Below, one piece after another: positions 1 through 8,495 of a stretch of DNA of 64,000 nucleotides. The stretch is from Natronohydrobacter sp. (GTDB lineage: Bacteria > Pseudomonadota > Alphaproteobacteria > Rhodobacterales > Rhodobacteraceae), in assembly GCA_020832555.1 (NCBI GenBank), contig JAFIEM010000002.1:36522-100521 (forward strand), read 5' to 3'. A program made the position numbers and the translations under genes. Numbering within the stretch: the stretch's first letter is position 1; each line of letters starts with the position of its first letter. The notes beneath the pieces were generated by a model. It saw nothing but the letters and a program-made list of their open reading frames with translations, was not told the origin of the DNA and ran no database searches.

Positions 1-2503
1 GCGTATCACGCTGCCCGGTCAGCCCCCAAAGCTCCTCGGTCACAAAAGGCATGATCGGATGCAGCAGGATCATGCATTGATCCAAGACCCAGCCCATCGT
101 CGCGCGGGTCTCTGCCGCCTGTTCGCCGTCGAACAAGGGCTTGGCGAATTCCACATACCAGTCGCAGACCTTGCCCCAGACAAAGGCATAAAGCGCATTG
201 GCCGCATCATTGAACCGATATTCGGCCAGCGCCGCATCCACCGCCTCGCGCACCTTTGCCGTCTCGCCGATGATCCAGCGGTTCACAGTGGCCTGTGCCG
301 CAGGTGGCATGCTTTGGGTGGTGTGATTTTCCCAGACGCCATTCATCTCTGCAAAACGGCAGGCATTCCAGAGTTTCGTGGTGAAGTTCCGATAGCCCGC
401 AATCCGCTGCGTATCGAGTTTCAGCACCCCCCCAAGGCTCGCCATCGCTGCATTGGTAAACCGCAGCGCATCCGCACCGTATTCGTCAATGATTTCAAGC
501 GGGTCGATGACATTACCCAAGCTCTTGGACATCTTCTTGCCCTTGGCATCGCGGACGAGGCCATGCAGATAGACCTCGCGGAAGGGGACTTCATTGACCA
601 CCGCAAGCTGCATCATCATCATGCGCGCGACCCAGAAGAACAGGATATCCTGCCCGGTGACGAGGACGCTCGTGGGGAAGTATTTCTGCAACTCCTCGGT
701 CTGTTCCGGCCAGCCCAGCGTGCCGATGGGCCAGAGACCCGAGGAGAACCAGGTGTCGAGCACGTCGGGGTCGCGCCAGATTGGGAACTTTCTGGGGTGT
801 GCGCTGCCGGGCACTTCACCAAACCGAATTGATTCCGCCTCGGTATTGTCTTTTACAACAACAAATTCGAAGTCGTCCGGCTTCACGAACATACTTTTTG
901 CTTCGACTTCATTGGCCGCACAGACCATCTGACCGCCCATCGAACCTGAAATTGCTTCCCGGCCAGTGGAGTCGAACCCCATTCCATACCAAACCGGAAT
1001 CTGATGCCCCCACCACAACTGCCGCGAGATGCACCAAGGCTCGATATTCTCCAGCCAGTGATAATAGGTCTTTTCACCCGACTCCGGCACGATCTTCACC
1101 CGGCCCGAACGCACAGCGTCGAGCGCAGGCCCAACGACCTTCTCGGCATCAACAAACCACTGATCCGTCAGCATCGGCTCGATCACCACTTTCGACCGGT
1201 CGCCAAAGGGTTGCATGATCTTCTTCGCCTCGACCAGCGGCACCGCTGCCGCCCCGTCATCCTCGGCCCCCAACTTGCGCCCCAGACGCGGATCATCCGC
1301 CCGCGTCATCACCGCCAGCCCCTCAGCCGTGATCTCTTCCACAACCGCCTTGCGCGCCTCGTATCGGTCCAGCCCCCGCAAATGATCCGGCACAAGGTTC
1401 AGCGCATCCGCCTCGGCCTCGGATAGCGACCGCTCACCACGCGCCACGGCCCCCGCAATCGCCGCCGCCTCGGCATAGGGTGCGCCATCGTCACGCATCT
1501 GCGCGCGGGTATCCATCAGCCGGTACATCGGGATGCCCCCGCGCTTGGCCACGCCATAGTCATTGGCGTCATGCGCACCGGTGATCTTCACCGCGCCAGA
1601 GCCGAAATCCGGGTCCGGGTAGTCATCGGTGATGATCGGGATCAGGCGGCGATGCTCTTTAGGTCCAACCGGAATTTCACATAGTTTTCCGACGATTGGC
1701 GCGTAACGTTCATCCGATGGATGAACTGCAACCGCCCCATCCCCCAGCATGGTTTCAGGTCGGGTCGTCGCAATCGAGATATAATCCCGCATCTCGCGGA
1801 AAATCACATTTCCGTCTTCATCTTGCTCCAAATACTCATAGGTCTCGCCCCCGGCGAGCGGGTATTTGAAATGCCACATATGGCCATCGGTCTCGATATT
1901 CTCGACTTCCAGATCGGAAATCGCGGTTTCGAATTTCGGATCCCAGTTTACCAGCCGTTTTCCACGGTAAATCAAGCCCTTGTTATACATATCAACAAAG
2001 ACCTTGATCACCGCATCATGGAAATTCCCCTCTTCCCCCGCAGGTGCACCGGGTGCGCCCGACATGGTGAAGGCGTTGCGCGACCAGTCCAGCGAACAGC
2101 CCAGCCGCTTCAACTGCTCGATGATCGTGCCGCCAGATTTCTGTTTTTGTTCCCAGACCTTTGCAACAAAATCCTCGCGCGAGAAATCCGTGCGCTTCTG
2201 GCCCACTGCGGCCAATTCCCGCTCGACCACCATCTGCGTCGCAATCCCGGCATGGTCCTGCCCCGGTTGCCAGAGCGTGTCGAAACCGCGCATCCGGTGC
2301 CAGCGCACAAGAATATCCTGCAATGTGTTGTTAAACGCATGACCGATATGCAGATTTCCCGTCACATTGGGCGGCGGGATCATCACGCAGAAAGACTCGT
2401 CGCGCCGCTTGGCGGTACCGGCGCGGAAAGCGCCTGCCTTTTCCCATTGGGCCGCGATCCGCGCCTCTGCGGCTTTTGCGTCGAAAGTCTTGTCCATCGC
2501 CAT
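1..2503 (-). CDS. valS: Valine-tRNA ligase, 3' end outside the window
   Basis: Class I aminoacyl-tRNA synthetase that charges tRNA-Val in the cytoplasm. About 834 codons are visible and the reading frame runs off the left edge, so roughly the last 15% (the C-terminal coiled-coil region of ValS) is missing. The N-terminal HIGH motif is seen as NLHIGHAFN near residues 51-59 and the KMSKS loop as KKMSKSLGN near residue 656. Both are intact, as is the PPPNVTG lead-in. The start is the ATG at 2503, giving MAMDKTF; a second in-frame ATG follows two codons later. One in-frame stretch (1817-1838, encoding EYLEQDE) is identical to a 22-nt intergenic repeat found elsewhere in the window. Confidence 0.97.
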   Translation of the reverse strand, partial: MAMDKTFDAKAAEARIAAQWEKAGAFRAGTAKRRDESFCVMIPPPNVTGNLHIGHAFNNTLQDILVRWHRMRGFDTLWQPGQDHAGIATQMVVERELAAVGQKRTDFSREDFVAKVWEQKQKSGGTIIEQLKRLGCSLDWSRNAFTMSGAPGAPAGEEGNFHDAVIKVFVDMYNKGLIYRGKRLVNWDPKFETAISDLEVENIETDGHMWHFKYPLAGGETYEYLEQDEDGNVIFREMRDYISIATTRPETMLGDGAVAVHPSDERYAPIVGKLCEIPVGPKEHRRLIPIITDDYPDPDFGSGAVKITGAHDANDYGVAKRGGIPMYRLMDTRAQMRDDGAPYAEAAAIAGAVARGERSLSEAEADALNLVPDHLRGLDRYEARKAVVEEITAEGLAVMTRADDPRLGRKLGAEDDGAAAVPLVEAKKIMQPFGDRSKVVIEPMLTDQWFVDAEKVVGPALDAVRSGRVKIVPESGEKTYYHWLENIEPWCISRQLWWGHQIPVWYGMGFDSTGREAISGSMGGQMVCAANEVEAKSMFVKPDDFEFVVVKDNTEAESIRFGEVPGSAHPRKFPIWRDPDVLDTWFSSGLWPIGTLGWPEQTEELQKYFPTSVLVTGQDILFFWVARMMMMQLAVVNEVPFREVYLHGLVRDAKGKKMSKSLGNVIDPLEIIDEYGADALRFTNAAMASLGGVLKLDTQRIAGYRNFTTKLWNACRFAEMNGVWENHTTQSMPPAAQATVNRWIIGETAKVREAVDAALAEYRFNDAANALYAFVWGKVCDWYVEFAKPLFDGEQAAETRATMGWVLDQCMILLHPIMPFVTEELWGLTGQRDT

Positions 2504-2638
2504 CTGTCCGGCCTCATCGTCCTGAAATTCTGGCAGGTTGTAGCGCTCTGCGCGGCCAAGGGAAAGCCCCTCGGGACAGGTGACAAATGCCCTTGCGCGC
2601 TGATAGATTCGGACAAGTCAGGCATTGGACATTTTTTC

Positions 2639-3355
2639 ATGGAACGAAAGCCTTTTTCATTTTGGCGTATCGCGCGTCGTCTGGGGCTGTTCTGGCTGGC
2701 CTTCCCGCTGATCTTCGCCTTGGGCTTTGGCGGGGTGGCGATCAGCATGAGCGCGCAGATGATCCTGCTTGCGCGCGATGGGGTGACGGGCGAGGCCGAG
2801 GTGCTTGCCCGACAGATCGAGCGAAGGCGCGACTCGGAAGGGCGGGAAACCGTCACCTATTATCTGCAATACCGCTACTTGCCCGAAGGGCATCATCAAC
2901 CCATCACGAAACGTCAGAGTATCAGCCGCAGATTGTATGAGCAGGTCCAGCAGGGGCAGATCATCCCTGTCACCTATGCCTGGACCCAGCCGGACCGCGC
3001 GACAGTGGATCCGCGACATGACCGGTTCGGGATGATCCTGTTCGGTGTCGTGGGCGGGATTGGCGCCGTGATCGCGCTGGGTCTGGGCGGATGGATGCTG
3101 TCGCGCAAGCTGTCGGTCCTGCGGGCGCTGCGGCGGGGCGAGGTGCGCGAGGCGCGCGTGACCGGGCTGCGCCGCAGCAATGTGCAGAAGAACAAGGTTC
3201 AGCAATATGTCATCGACTGGGAGGACGCCAAGGGCAGCACCGGCAGTTCGATGATGGACGCGCAGGAAACGCTGCTGCGCCATCCCATCGGCAGCGTGAT
3301 CGTGGTCTATATAGACCCGAAAACCGGGCGCGGATGGTGGGAGGCGCAGATCTAG
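2639..3355 (+). CDS. DUF3592-type two-TM membrane protein
   Basis: Protein of 238 aa with a hydrophobic segment near residues 18-40 and another near 130-150. Between them lies a soluble block with the DUF3592 look (GEAEVLARQIERR, then TVTYYLQYRY, then a proline-rich VTYAWTQPDRATVD). A second, similar block follows the last membrane segment. The ATG at 2639 is the first start after the valS promoter region; the open frame upstream is only antisense valS and is ignored. It is divergent from valS and convergent with the nucleosidase gene, and the two stop codons share the palindrome CTAG. DUF3592 proteins have no settled function. Confidence 0.8.
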   Translation: MERKPFSFWRIARRLGLFWLAFPLIFALGFGGVAISMSAQMILLARDGVTGEAEVLARQIERRRDSEGRETVTYYLQYRYLPEGHHQPITKRQSISRRLYEQVQQGQIIPVTYAWTQPDRATVDPRHDRFGMILFGVVGGIGAVIALGLGGWMLSRKLSVLRALRRGEVREARVTGLRRSNVQKNKVQQYVIDWEDAKGSTGSSMMDAQETLLRHPIGSVIVVYIDPKTGRGWWEAQI

Positions 3356-3981
3356 CCCAACACCTCGCCGGCCTGAAACGCATCGCGCAACTGTCCGACA
3401 GCCTGAGCCAGTTTTTCATCGATGATATGCAAATATTCGGTCCAGCTGTGCAGCCCTTCCAGCGGCTCAGTCCCGTCAGAAATGCCGCGCAGCACGATCA
3501 GCGGCAGGTCAAAGCGCTGGCAGGCCCGCCAGATGGCGAAGCTTTCCATATCGACCATATCTTCGGCAATGCGCTCATAGGCCGGGCCAGAGACGATATT
3601 CGCCCCTGTGGACAGGCTTGCCCCCGGCAGGCCGGAGATCTGATGCCCCAGATTCACCCGCGCAGGCAGATCCAGAAAGGGCGTCACGCCTTTTTCAAAG
3701 CCAAGCGGAGAGGCATCCATGTCCCGATAGGCCAACGCGGTGGCCTGATAGACCCCGCATTGTTCCAGCCGTGCCGAACCCGCCGACCCGAGCGAGACCA
3801 CCAGATCAGGCCGCGCGCCTTGCCGGTTCAATTCTGCCAGCGTGGCGGTTGCGACCACCGCGGCCTCGACCGGCCCCACACCTGTCATGACGGGCGTAAA
3901 CTGCGCGCGCAGGCAGGGGCCGTATTCGGCCTCTGCCGCCATCAGGAAGAGCACGCGTTTGCCCGCAAGCCCGGTCAGCAT
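3352..3981 (-). CDS. mtnN: 5'-methylthioadenosine/S-adenosylhomocysteine nucleosidase-like
   Basis: Nucleoside phosphorylase-superfamily protein of 209 aa, expected to hydrolyse the glycosidic bond of MTA/SAH in the methionine salvage and methyl cycle. The family core is visible: VSLGSAGS near residue 63, the VDMESFAIWRACQ segment carrying the substrate-binding Met-Glu, and the catalytic Asp in LRGISDG near the C terminus. It is slightly shorter than E. coli MtnN (232 aa). It starts 3 bp downstream of the UspA gene stop, so the two are probably co-transcribed. Substrate choice within the PNP/MTAN family is inferred, not proven. Confidence 0.85.
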   Translation of the reverse strand: MLTGLAGKRVLFLMAAEAEYGPCLRAQFTPVMTGVGPVEAAVVATATLAELNRQGARPDLVVSLGSAGSARLEQCGVYQATALAYRDMDASPLGFEKGVTPFLDLPARVNLGHQISGLPGASLSTGANIVSGPAYERIAEDMVDMESFAIWRACQRFDLPLIVLRGISDGTEPLEGLHSWTEYLHIIDEKLAQAVGQLRDAFQAGEVLG

Positions 3982-3984
3982 GGC

Positions 3985-4398
3985 TCAGTTGCGCCGCGCG
4001 ACATGGACGGCGCATTGCGCGCGGCCCACGACCTTGCTGGCGGTCGAACCAAGGATCAGGCTTTGCGTGCCGGGGCGGTGCGACGAGATCACGATGCAAT
4101 CCACCCCTTGCAGATTGGCGAAATCCAGAATTTCATGTGCTGCATCGCCCTCGGTCACGACAGTTGCGGCAGTCTCCAGACCCTCGGCCAGATGCAAGAG
4201 ATCGGCCTCGATCGCGCTGCGCATTTCCTCGCTCCAGCCCTCGGGCAGGTAGCTGAGCGCGAAAACCGGCGCGGGTTCCATCACATGCAGAAGCGTGAAC
4301 CTTGCGCCGGGGGCGGCAAGTTTGCGGGCGATTTTCAGCGACTGGTCTGCATCCTGGCCTTCGTGATAGGCGACGGTGATCAGAAGATGGTTATACAT
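3985..4398 (-). CDS. UspA-family universal stress protein
   Basis: Small cytoplasmic nucleotide-binding-fold protein, 137 aa, single Usp domain. It opens MYNHLLITVAYHEG, the typical first beta strand, and closes with the signature ending LGSTASKVVGRAQCAVHVAR, which matches the ATP-loop region of Usp proteins. The start at 4398 has a good ribosome-binding site (AAAGGAGC); an upstream in-frame ATG at 4455 lacks one. It sits immediately upstream of mtnN on the same strand. Family membership is clear; the stress that induces it is unknown. Confidence 0.88.
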   Translation of the reverse strand: MYNHLLITVAYHEGQDADQSLKIARKLAAPGARFTLLHVMEPAPVFALSYLPEGWSEEMRSAIEADLLHLAEGLETAATVVTEGDAAHEILDFANLQGVDCIVISSHRPGTQSLILGSTASKVVGRAQCAVHVARRN

Positions 4399-4459
4399 GG
4401 CCGCTCCTTTGCGCTGCATCGCTGCAATCAGATCAGGAAAGCAGAGGCGCGGCAAGCCC

Positions 4460-5086
4460 TTAGCGCGTGGGGGTCAGATTGTCGGGCCGCATTCCGCGAC
4501 GTGTCTGCTGCACCTGACGGCAGAGTTCCGCGACATGCGACCCCTCCGTGACCCGCTCGAACCCGACCGGCGGATCACGGTGACGCCCCTGCGCATTGCC
4601 CCGCCCCCTGCCCCCCGCATAGCGCCAACCGTCATGGAACGTGTAGCGGTCGCTGAGGCGCGCGACCTGCACGGTCTGCAAGCCGCGCAAATCGGCTGGA
4701 ACAAGCGCGACTTCGGTGATCGGGTAGCAATCCACGCCGCGATAGAGCGTGACCCCGGCAATCGTCGGCCAATGCGCGATCAGCGCGCGCCGGTCAGTGA
4801 GCGTGTACCATGTGCCCTGACGGACCATCGCCATCGCCACCGGGCCAGAAGCCCCTATCACCAGACCGATGATCGCGAAGACGATCAGCCCGCCGATCGG
4901 GCCGGATTGACCCGCAGCAAGGCTTTCGATGACCACGAAGAGCAAAAACCCGATGATGAAGACCCCGAGCAGGATCGTTCCGTTTTCGCCCGCGCGCCAT
5001 GACCAGCCGGGTTGCGGCCGGCCTTGCCAGAGGATCACCTCTTCAGGGTCGAGATAGGGTCGCCAGCTTTCATCCGGTCCGGTCAT
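4460..5086 (-). CDS. PH-like (YdbT-type) membrane protein
   Basis: Protein of 208 aa from the chosen ATG (MTGPDESWRPYL). It contains an EEVILWQGRPQ segment, two membrane spans (about residues 35-58 and 64-88), then a YTLTDRRALIAH segment and a beta-rich tail. This arrangement is typical of bacterial PH-like/YdbT proteins. The C-terminal region (VGFERVTEGSHVAELCRQVQ) resembles the variable tail of this group in Rhodobacterales. A longer start at 5146 is possible but has no better ribosome-binding site and would overlap the rpsI terminator. Function unknown. Confidence 0.72.
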   Translation of the reverse strand: MTGPDESWRPYLDPEEVILWQGRPQPGWSWRAGENGTILLGVFIIGFLLFVVIESLAAGQSGPIGGLIVFAIIGLVIGASGPVAMAMVRQGTWYTLTDRRALIAHWPTIAGVTLYRGVDCYPITEVALVPADLRGLQTVQVARLSDRYTFHDGWRYAGGRGRGNAQGRHRDPPVGFERVTEGSHVAELCRQVQQTRRGMRPDNLTPTR

Positions 5087-5146
5087 GCCCGGATTGTGCG
5101 GCAGGGGCCTGAGTCGGGCAAGGCGCATGTCGCATTGCCTGGGCAT

Positions 5147-5178
5147 AAAAAAACCATCCGCCCGGTGGGGCGGATGGT
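5147..5178 (-). terminator. Rho-independent terminator of rplM-rpsI
   Basis: Read on the minus strand: a perfect 10-bp stem CCATCCGCCC / GGGCGGATGG with a 4-nt loop, followed by seven T. It lies 20 bp after the rpsI stop codon. Confidence 0.93.
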
Positions 5179-5197
5179 GAATGCGTTTGTCGGCAAA

Positions 5198-5683
5198 TCA
5201 GCGCTTCGAGAACTGGAAGCTGCGGCGGGCTTTCGCCTTGCCGTATTTCTTCCGCTCGACCACGCGGCTGTCGCGGGTCAGGAAGCCTGCGGCTTTCAGC
5301 GCACCGCGCAAGCTGGGATCGTAAAGCTGGAGCGCTTTCGAAATCCCGTGCTTGACCGCACCGGCCTGACCTGACAGACCGCCACCGACCACAGTGGCCA
5401 TGACGTCGAACTGATCGACAACACCGGCCACCTGGAACGGCTGGCGCAGGATCATCTGCAGAACGGGGCGCGCGAAATAGGCGTCCATGTCCTTGCCGTT
5501 CACCGTGACCTTGCCGGAGCCGGGCTTGATCCAGACGCGGGCAATGGCATCCTTGCGCTTGCCGGTCGCATAGGCACGACCCAGCGCGTCGCGAACGGGT
5601 TCGCGGGCCGGTGCTGCGTCTGCCGCCGGGGTGACAGCCGATTTCAGATCGTCGAGGGTTTTGAGATCTTCAGCCATGCTCAT
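5198..5683 (-). CDS. rpsI: 30S ribosomal protein S9
   Basis: Ribosomal protein S9 (uS9) of 161 aa. The conserved C-terminal half is complete ([17 protein letters not shown], later [19 protein letters not shown]) and ends in the basic tail with final SKR that reaches the P-site tRNA. About 30 residues of acidic/alanine-rich N-terminal extension precede the core, as is usual in Rhodobacterales. Its start overlaps the rplM stop (ATGA), so the pair is translationally coupled. A second ATG two codons downstream is an equally good start. Confidence 0.97.
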   Translation of the reverse strand: MSMAEDLKTLDDLKSAVTPAADAAPAREPVRDALGRAYATGKRKDAIARVWIKPGSGKVTVNGKDMDAYFARPVLQMILRQPFQVAGVVDQFDVMATVVGGGLSGQAGAVKHGISKALQLYDPSLRGALKAAGFLTRDSRVVERKKYGKAKARRSFQFSKR

Positions 5684-6141
5684 GCACTCCGCGTGTTTTT
5701 CTTGTTCATCGCGCGCACATCCAGCACTTCGGGCTGCTGTGCTTCATGCGGATGCTCAGTGCCCGCATAGACGCGAAGATGGGTCATCTGCTGGCGCGAC
5801 AAGGGACCGCCGGGCAGCATGCGCTTGACCGCCTGCATCACGACGCGCTCGGGGAATTTCCCTTCGAGGATCTGGCCGGTGGTGCGCGACTTGATCCCGC
5901 CGGGATAGCCGGTGTGCCAGTAATTCGGCTTGGCGCGCTTGTTGCCCGTCAACTGCACCTTGTCGGCATTGATGACGATGACATTATCGCCCATGTCCAT
6001 ATGAGGGGTGAAGGACGCCTTGTGCTTGCCGCGCAGGCGCATGGCGATGATCGAGGCAAGACGGCCCAGCACGATACCTTCGGCATCGATGATGATCCAT
6101 TTCTTGTCGATCTCTCCGGCTTTGAGAGAGTAGGTTTTCAT
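5680..6141 (-). CDS. rplM: 50S ribosomal protein L13
   Basis: Ribosomal protein L13 (uL13), 153 aa, an early-assembly protein of the large subunit. It begins [15 protein letters not shown] and contains the family blocks [30 protein letters not shown] and [10 protein letters not shown]. The start at 6141 is set by a well placed AGGAA 8 nt upstream; the longer in-frame extension has no support. First gene of the rplM-rpsI operon, with a sigma70-like promoter just upstream. Confidence 0.97.
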   Translation of the reverse strand: MKTYSLKAGEIDKKWIIIDAEGIVLGRLASIIAMRLRGKHKASFTPHMDMGDNVIVINADKVQLTGNKRAKPNYWHTGYPGGIKSRTTGQILEGKFPERVVMQAVKRMLPGGPLSRQQMTHLRVYAGTEHPHEAQQPEVLDVRAMNKKNTRSA

Positions 6142-6203
6142 ATCATGTTCCTTGAAACAGGAAATTCCGGTAACCGCACGGCAATCCCGCGCGGGATGGG
6201 CGC

Positions 6204-6231
6204 TTTCTACAGATTCCCCTGTCCCGGTCAA
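6204..6231 (-). promoter_or_regulatory. Probable sigma70 promoter of rplM-rpsI
   Basis: On the minus strand, TTGACC (6226-6231) and TAGAAA (6204-6209) are separated by 16 bp. This lies about 60 bp upstream of the rplM ATG, in an otherwise gene-free 177-bp gap. Confidence 0.55.
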
Positions 6232-6318
6232 GAGCGACCTTCTTCATAAATATTATTAAAAACAATGGTTTATGATTTAGGTATTATTTTACCCCATAAA
6301 TCCATGCTTTTTTCAGCC

Positions 6319-7104
6319 CTAACGCAGACGCGGCGGGCGGTCGGGGTCCAGTCCGGGGCCGGTTTCCGGATCATCTGCGGGCGCGGGTTGCGGCAGGTCG
6401 AAGCGCAGACCGACTCTCGCGCAATCCGCAGCGCGGCCATCCTCGGCACTCAGGAAGGTGACATCGAGAAGCGCGGCCTCTACCCCGGAGAAGCTCAGCG
6501 CGCCCTGCACCGCGCGTGCAAGCGTGGCTTCCGCGCCCGGTGCAGCGTCGACAAAGGCCAGCAGATGCCCGCGCGCGCCGCTCTCATGGCTGGTGCCCAC
6601 GAGGTAGGCCATGCGCGCCAGCCCTTCCATGCGCGCAAGACGCTGGTCCAGCGCCAGCAGCAGCGCCTCGGGCAAACCTTTGGGCGGATGCATCCCGGTG
6701 ATGCGCGAGGTCAGCTCCTGCGGGCGTTCGGACAGGGTTTGTGCCAGCCAGTCCAGAATTTCCGGCGGCAGCAGGCGCGAGGACGGCGCAACACCAAGGT
6801 TCAATCCCAGCCCGGTGCCTTTGCCGGCCAGCATCTCGACCAGCACCCGCCCCGGCATGGCGGCATAGGGTGCGGGCAGTCCGGTAAATTCGGTCAGCCG
6901 GGCTTCCAGATCGAAGGCCAGCACAATCGGCCCCTCTTCCAGTTCGAACAGCTTGGGCCGGATCTCATCGCCCTGCGGCTCTTCCTGCAGCAACAGGAAG
7001 ATTTCCCCCTCGACCAGACGCGCATAGAAGCGCAGGCGCAGCGTGTCGTCCTCGGGAGAGGCCTCGGCGTCGATCCACGCCTGATCGAGAACTGTCTGTG
7101 CCAT
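6319..7104 (-). CDS. SseB-family protein
   Basis: Soluble protein of 261 aa opening MAQTVLDQAW. It resembles the SseB N-terminal domain found in Rhodobacterales (LRLRFYARLVEGEIFLLLQEEP, then PYAAMPGRVLVEMLAG with GTGLGLNLGVAPSS). Enteric SseB is a secretion chaperone, but these alphaproteobacterial relatives have no defined role and no secretion genes are nearby. The start at 7104 has an upstream AGGGGG; earlier in-frame starts lie in low-complexity sequence. The Pro/Asp-rich C-terminal tail is probably disordered. Confidence 0.75.
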   Translation of the reverse strand: MAQTVLDQAWIDAEASPEDDTLRLRFYARLVEGEIFLLLQEEPQGDEIRPKLFELEEGPIVLAFDLEARLTEFTGLPAPYAAMPGRVLVEMLAGKGTGLGLNLGVAPSSRLLPPEILDWLAQTLSERPQELTSRITGMHPPKGLPEALLLALDQRLARMEGLARMAYLVGTSHESGARGHLLAFVDAAPGAEATLARAVQGALSFSGVEAALLDVTFLSAEDGRAADCARVGLRFDLPQPAPADDPETGPGLDPDRPPRLR

Positions 7105-7457
7105 TGCGAATGCCCCCTGTGCATGGCCGGTGGTGCCAGCTAAAGCGCCGTGGTCCGATTGACAAGGGAAAGGGCGGAACGGCACAGATCCGGCAGCGGA
7201 TGGAGCACCGGGACAAATTTCCACACGAACTCCAAGATTCATGCGAATAAGTAAATATTTCTGATCCGAAACGCCATGCAGCGGGAGAATTTCCCAATTT
7301 CCCTGCTGCAATCAGACCGGGTTTCGCGACACTCTGACGGGTTCGGAACAGGGTTTGCAAAGGTCGAGGGCGGCGCAATGCGCGCAGGCTTGTCACAGCC
7401 CCGCGCCCCTACTAGGTGCTCGGTCAGAGAATACACACCCACTCAAGGAGCATTGCC
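7105..7457. other. 353-bp divergent intergenic region
   Basis: Gap between the leftward SseB-like gene and the rightward rhodanese gene. I see no supported gene. It contains an AT-rich stretch at 7230-7265 with ATTC-N4-GAAT at 7237-7248, which resembles half-sites bound by sulfide-responsive ArsR-type regulators but with shorter spacing than I recall. The rhodanese ribosome-binding site AAGGAG lies at 7445-7450. Confidence 0.4.
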
Positions 7458-8390
7458 ATGCTGCGCAACACTGCCCTTACCCTGTCCCTGATCGCCCTGC
7501 CCTCGCTCGCGCTTGCGACGCCGCAAGGCTGGAGCCCGCTGCTGGAACCCGCAGAACTGGCCACGATCCTGGAAGCTGATCCGTCGGTCCGCGTCATTCA
7601 TGTCAGCGGCGATTTCGCGGCGGGCCATATTCCGGGTGCTGCCTATTCCCCCTATGAAAACTGGCGCGGCGGCCCGTCCAATCCGGGCGCGTTGCTGCCG
7701 GAACTGGAGTATGAACTGGAAGCTGCGCGCGTGGGTGTCGATGAGGATACCCCGGTCGTTCTGGTCCATTCCGGCGAAAACCCGACCGATATGGGCACCG
7801 CCGCCCGCGTCTACTGGACCCTGAAATCGTTGGGCGTGCAGGACTTAGCGCTGCTGAATGGCGGTTTTGCCGCATGGCAGGAGGCGCAGCTTCCCGTCTC
7901 GACCACGCCTGCGGAGATCGAGGAAAGCGGCTTCATGGCCGAATGGACTGATCAGTGGTATATCTCGACCTCTGAAGTGGCGGCGCTGGTGGAAGCCGGT
8001 GAAGCGCGTCTGCTCGACAGCCGCCCCAAGGGCTTTTTCGAGGGCATCACATGGTCCATCGCCCGCCCCGGCACCGTGCGCGGCGCTGAGAACCTGGAAT
8101 ATGGCGATTTCTTCGAAGGCAACCGTCTGGTCAGCGCCGAACGCGCCCGCGAGATCGCGGAAGCGAAAGGGCTGACCAATGCCCCGATCACGGTTTCTTT
8201 CTGCAACACCGGGCACTGGGCGGCGCTGAACTGGTTCGCGCTCAGTGAGTTGGCCGGTATCGAGAATACCCGCCTCTATGCCGAGTCCATGGCCGAATAC
8301 ACGATCCACGGCCATACGCTTGACAATGAACCCAGCCGGATCGCCTATCTGTGGCGCTCGACCCTGCGCTGGGTTGACGGGCTGTTCTGA
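7458..8390 (+). CDS. Exported tandem-rhodanese sulfurtransferase
   Basis: Protein of 310 aa with a signal peptide (hydrophobic run ending ALATPQG, cleavage near residue 20), so it acts in the periplasm. There are two rhodanese-like domains. The first (about 30-150) has HSGENPTDMG where the active loop would be and lacks a cysteine. The second (about 165-300) has SFCNTGHWA, with the catalytic Cys. This inactive/active pairing is typical of thiosulfate sulfurtransferases. The start at 7458 follows a strong AAGGAG. A YeeE/YedE transporter gene follows, which suggests a role in moving sulfane sulfur or thiosulfate. Confidence 0.88.
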   Translation: MLRNTALTLSLIALPSLALATPQGWSPLLEPAELATILEADPSVRVIHVSGDFAAGHIPGAAYSPYENWRGGPSNPGALLPELEYELEAARVGVDEDTPVVLVHSGENPTDMGTAARVYWTLKSLGVQDLALLNGGFAAWQEAQLPVSTTPAEIEESGFMAEWTDQWYISTSEVAALVEAGEARLLDSRPKGFFEGITWSIARPGTVRGAENLEYGDFFEGNRLVSAERAREIAEAKGLTNAPITVSFCNTGHWAALNWFALSELAGIENTRLYAESMAEYTIHGHTLDNEPSRIAYLWRSTLRWVDGLF

Positions 8391-8417
8391 GACAGGCTTG
8401 CACCTGACGCCTGTCCG

Positions 8418-8439
8418 CTTCATCTTGCTCCAAATACTC
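8418..8439 (+). repeat. Dispersed 22-nt repeat, copy 2
   Basis: Copy of the motif CTTCATCTTGC...AAATACTC, identical over 22 nt to 1817-1838 inside valS. Related copies are at 12100-12121 and, inverted, 46917-46938. In all three intergenic copies a GC-rich hairpin follows on the ATACTC side. Confidence 0.75.
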
Positions 8440-8445
8440 GAATAC

Positions 8446-8469
8446 GCCGCACGCCCAAAAGCGTGCGGC
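8446..8469 (+). promoter_or_regulatory. GC-rich hairpin between rhodanese and transporter genes
   Basis: Perfect 9-bp stem GCCGCACGC / GCGTGCGGC with a CCAAAA loop and no T run. It sits directly after a copy of the dispersed 22-nt repeat and 27 bp before the transporter ATG, so it may stabilise or attenuate the transcript. Confidence 0.45.
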
Positions 8470-8495
8470 CTGCGTTTCACGAAAGGCCCTGACCC

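Noticed and set aside
1721..2638. Long open frame joined to the DUF3592 gene
   Set aside because: It is antisense to valS with no family features; the gene starts at 2639.
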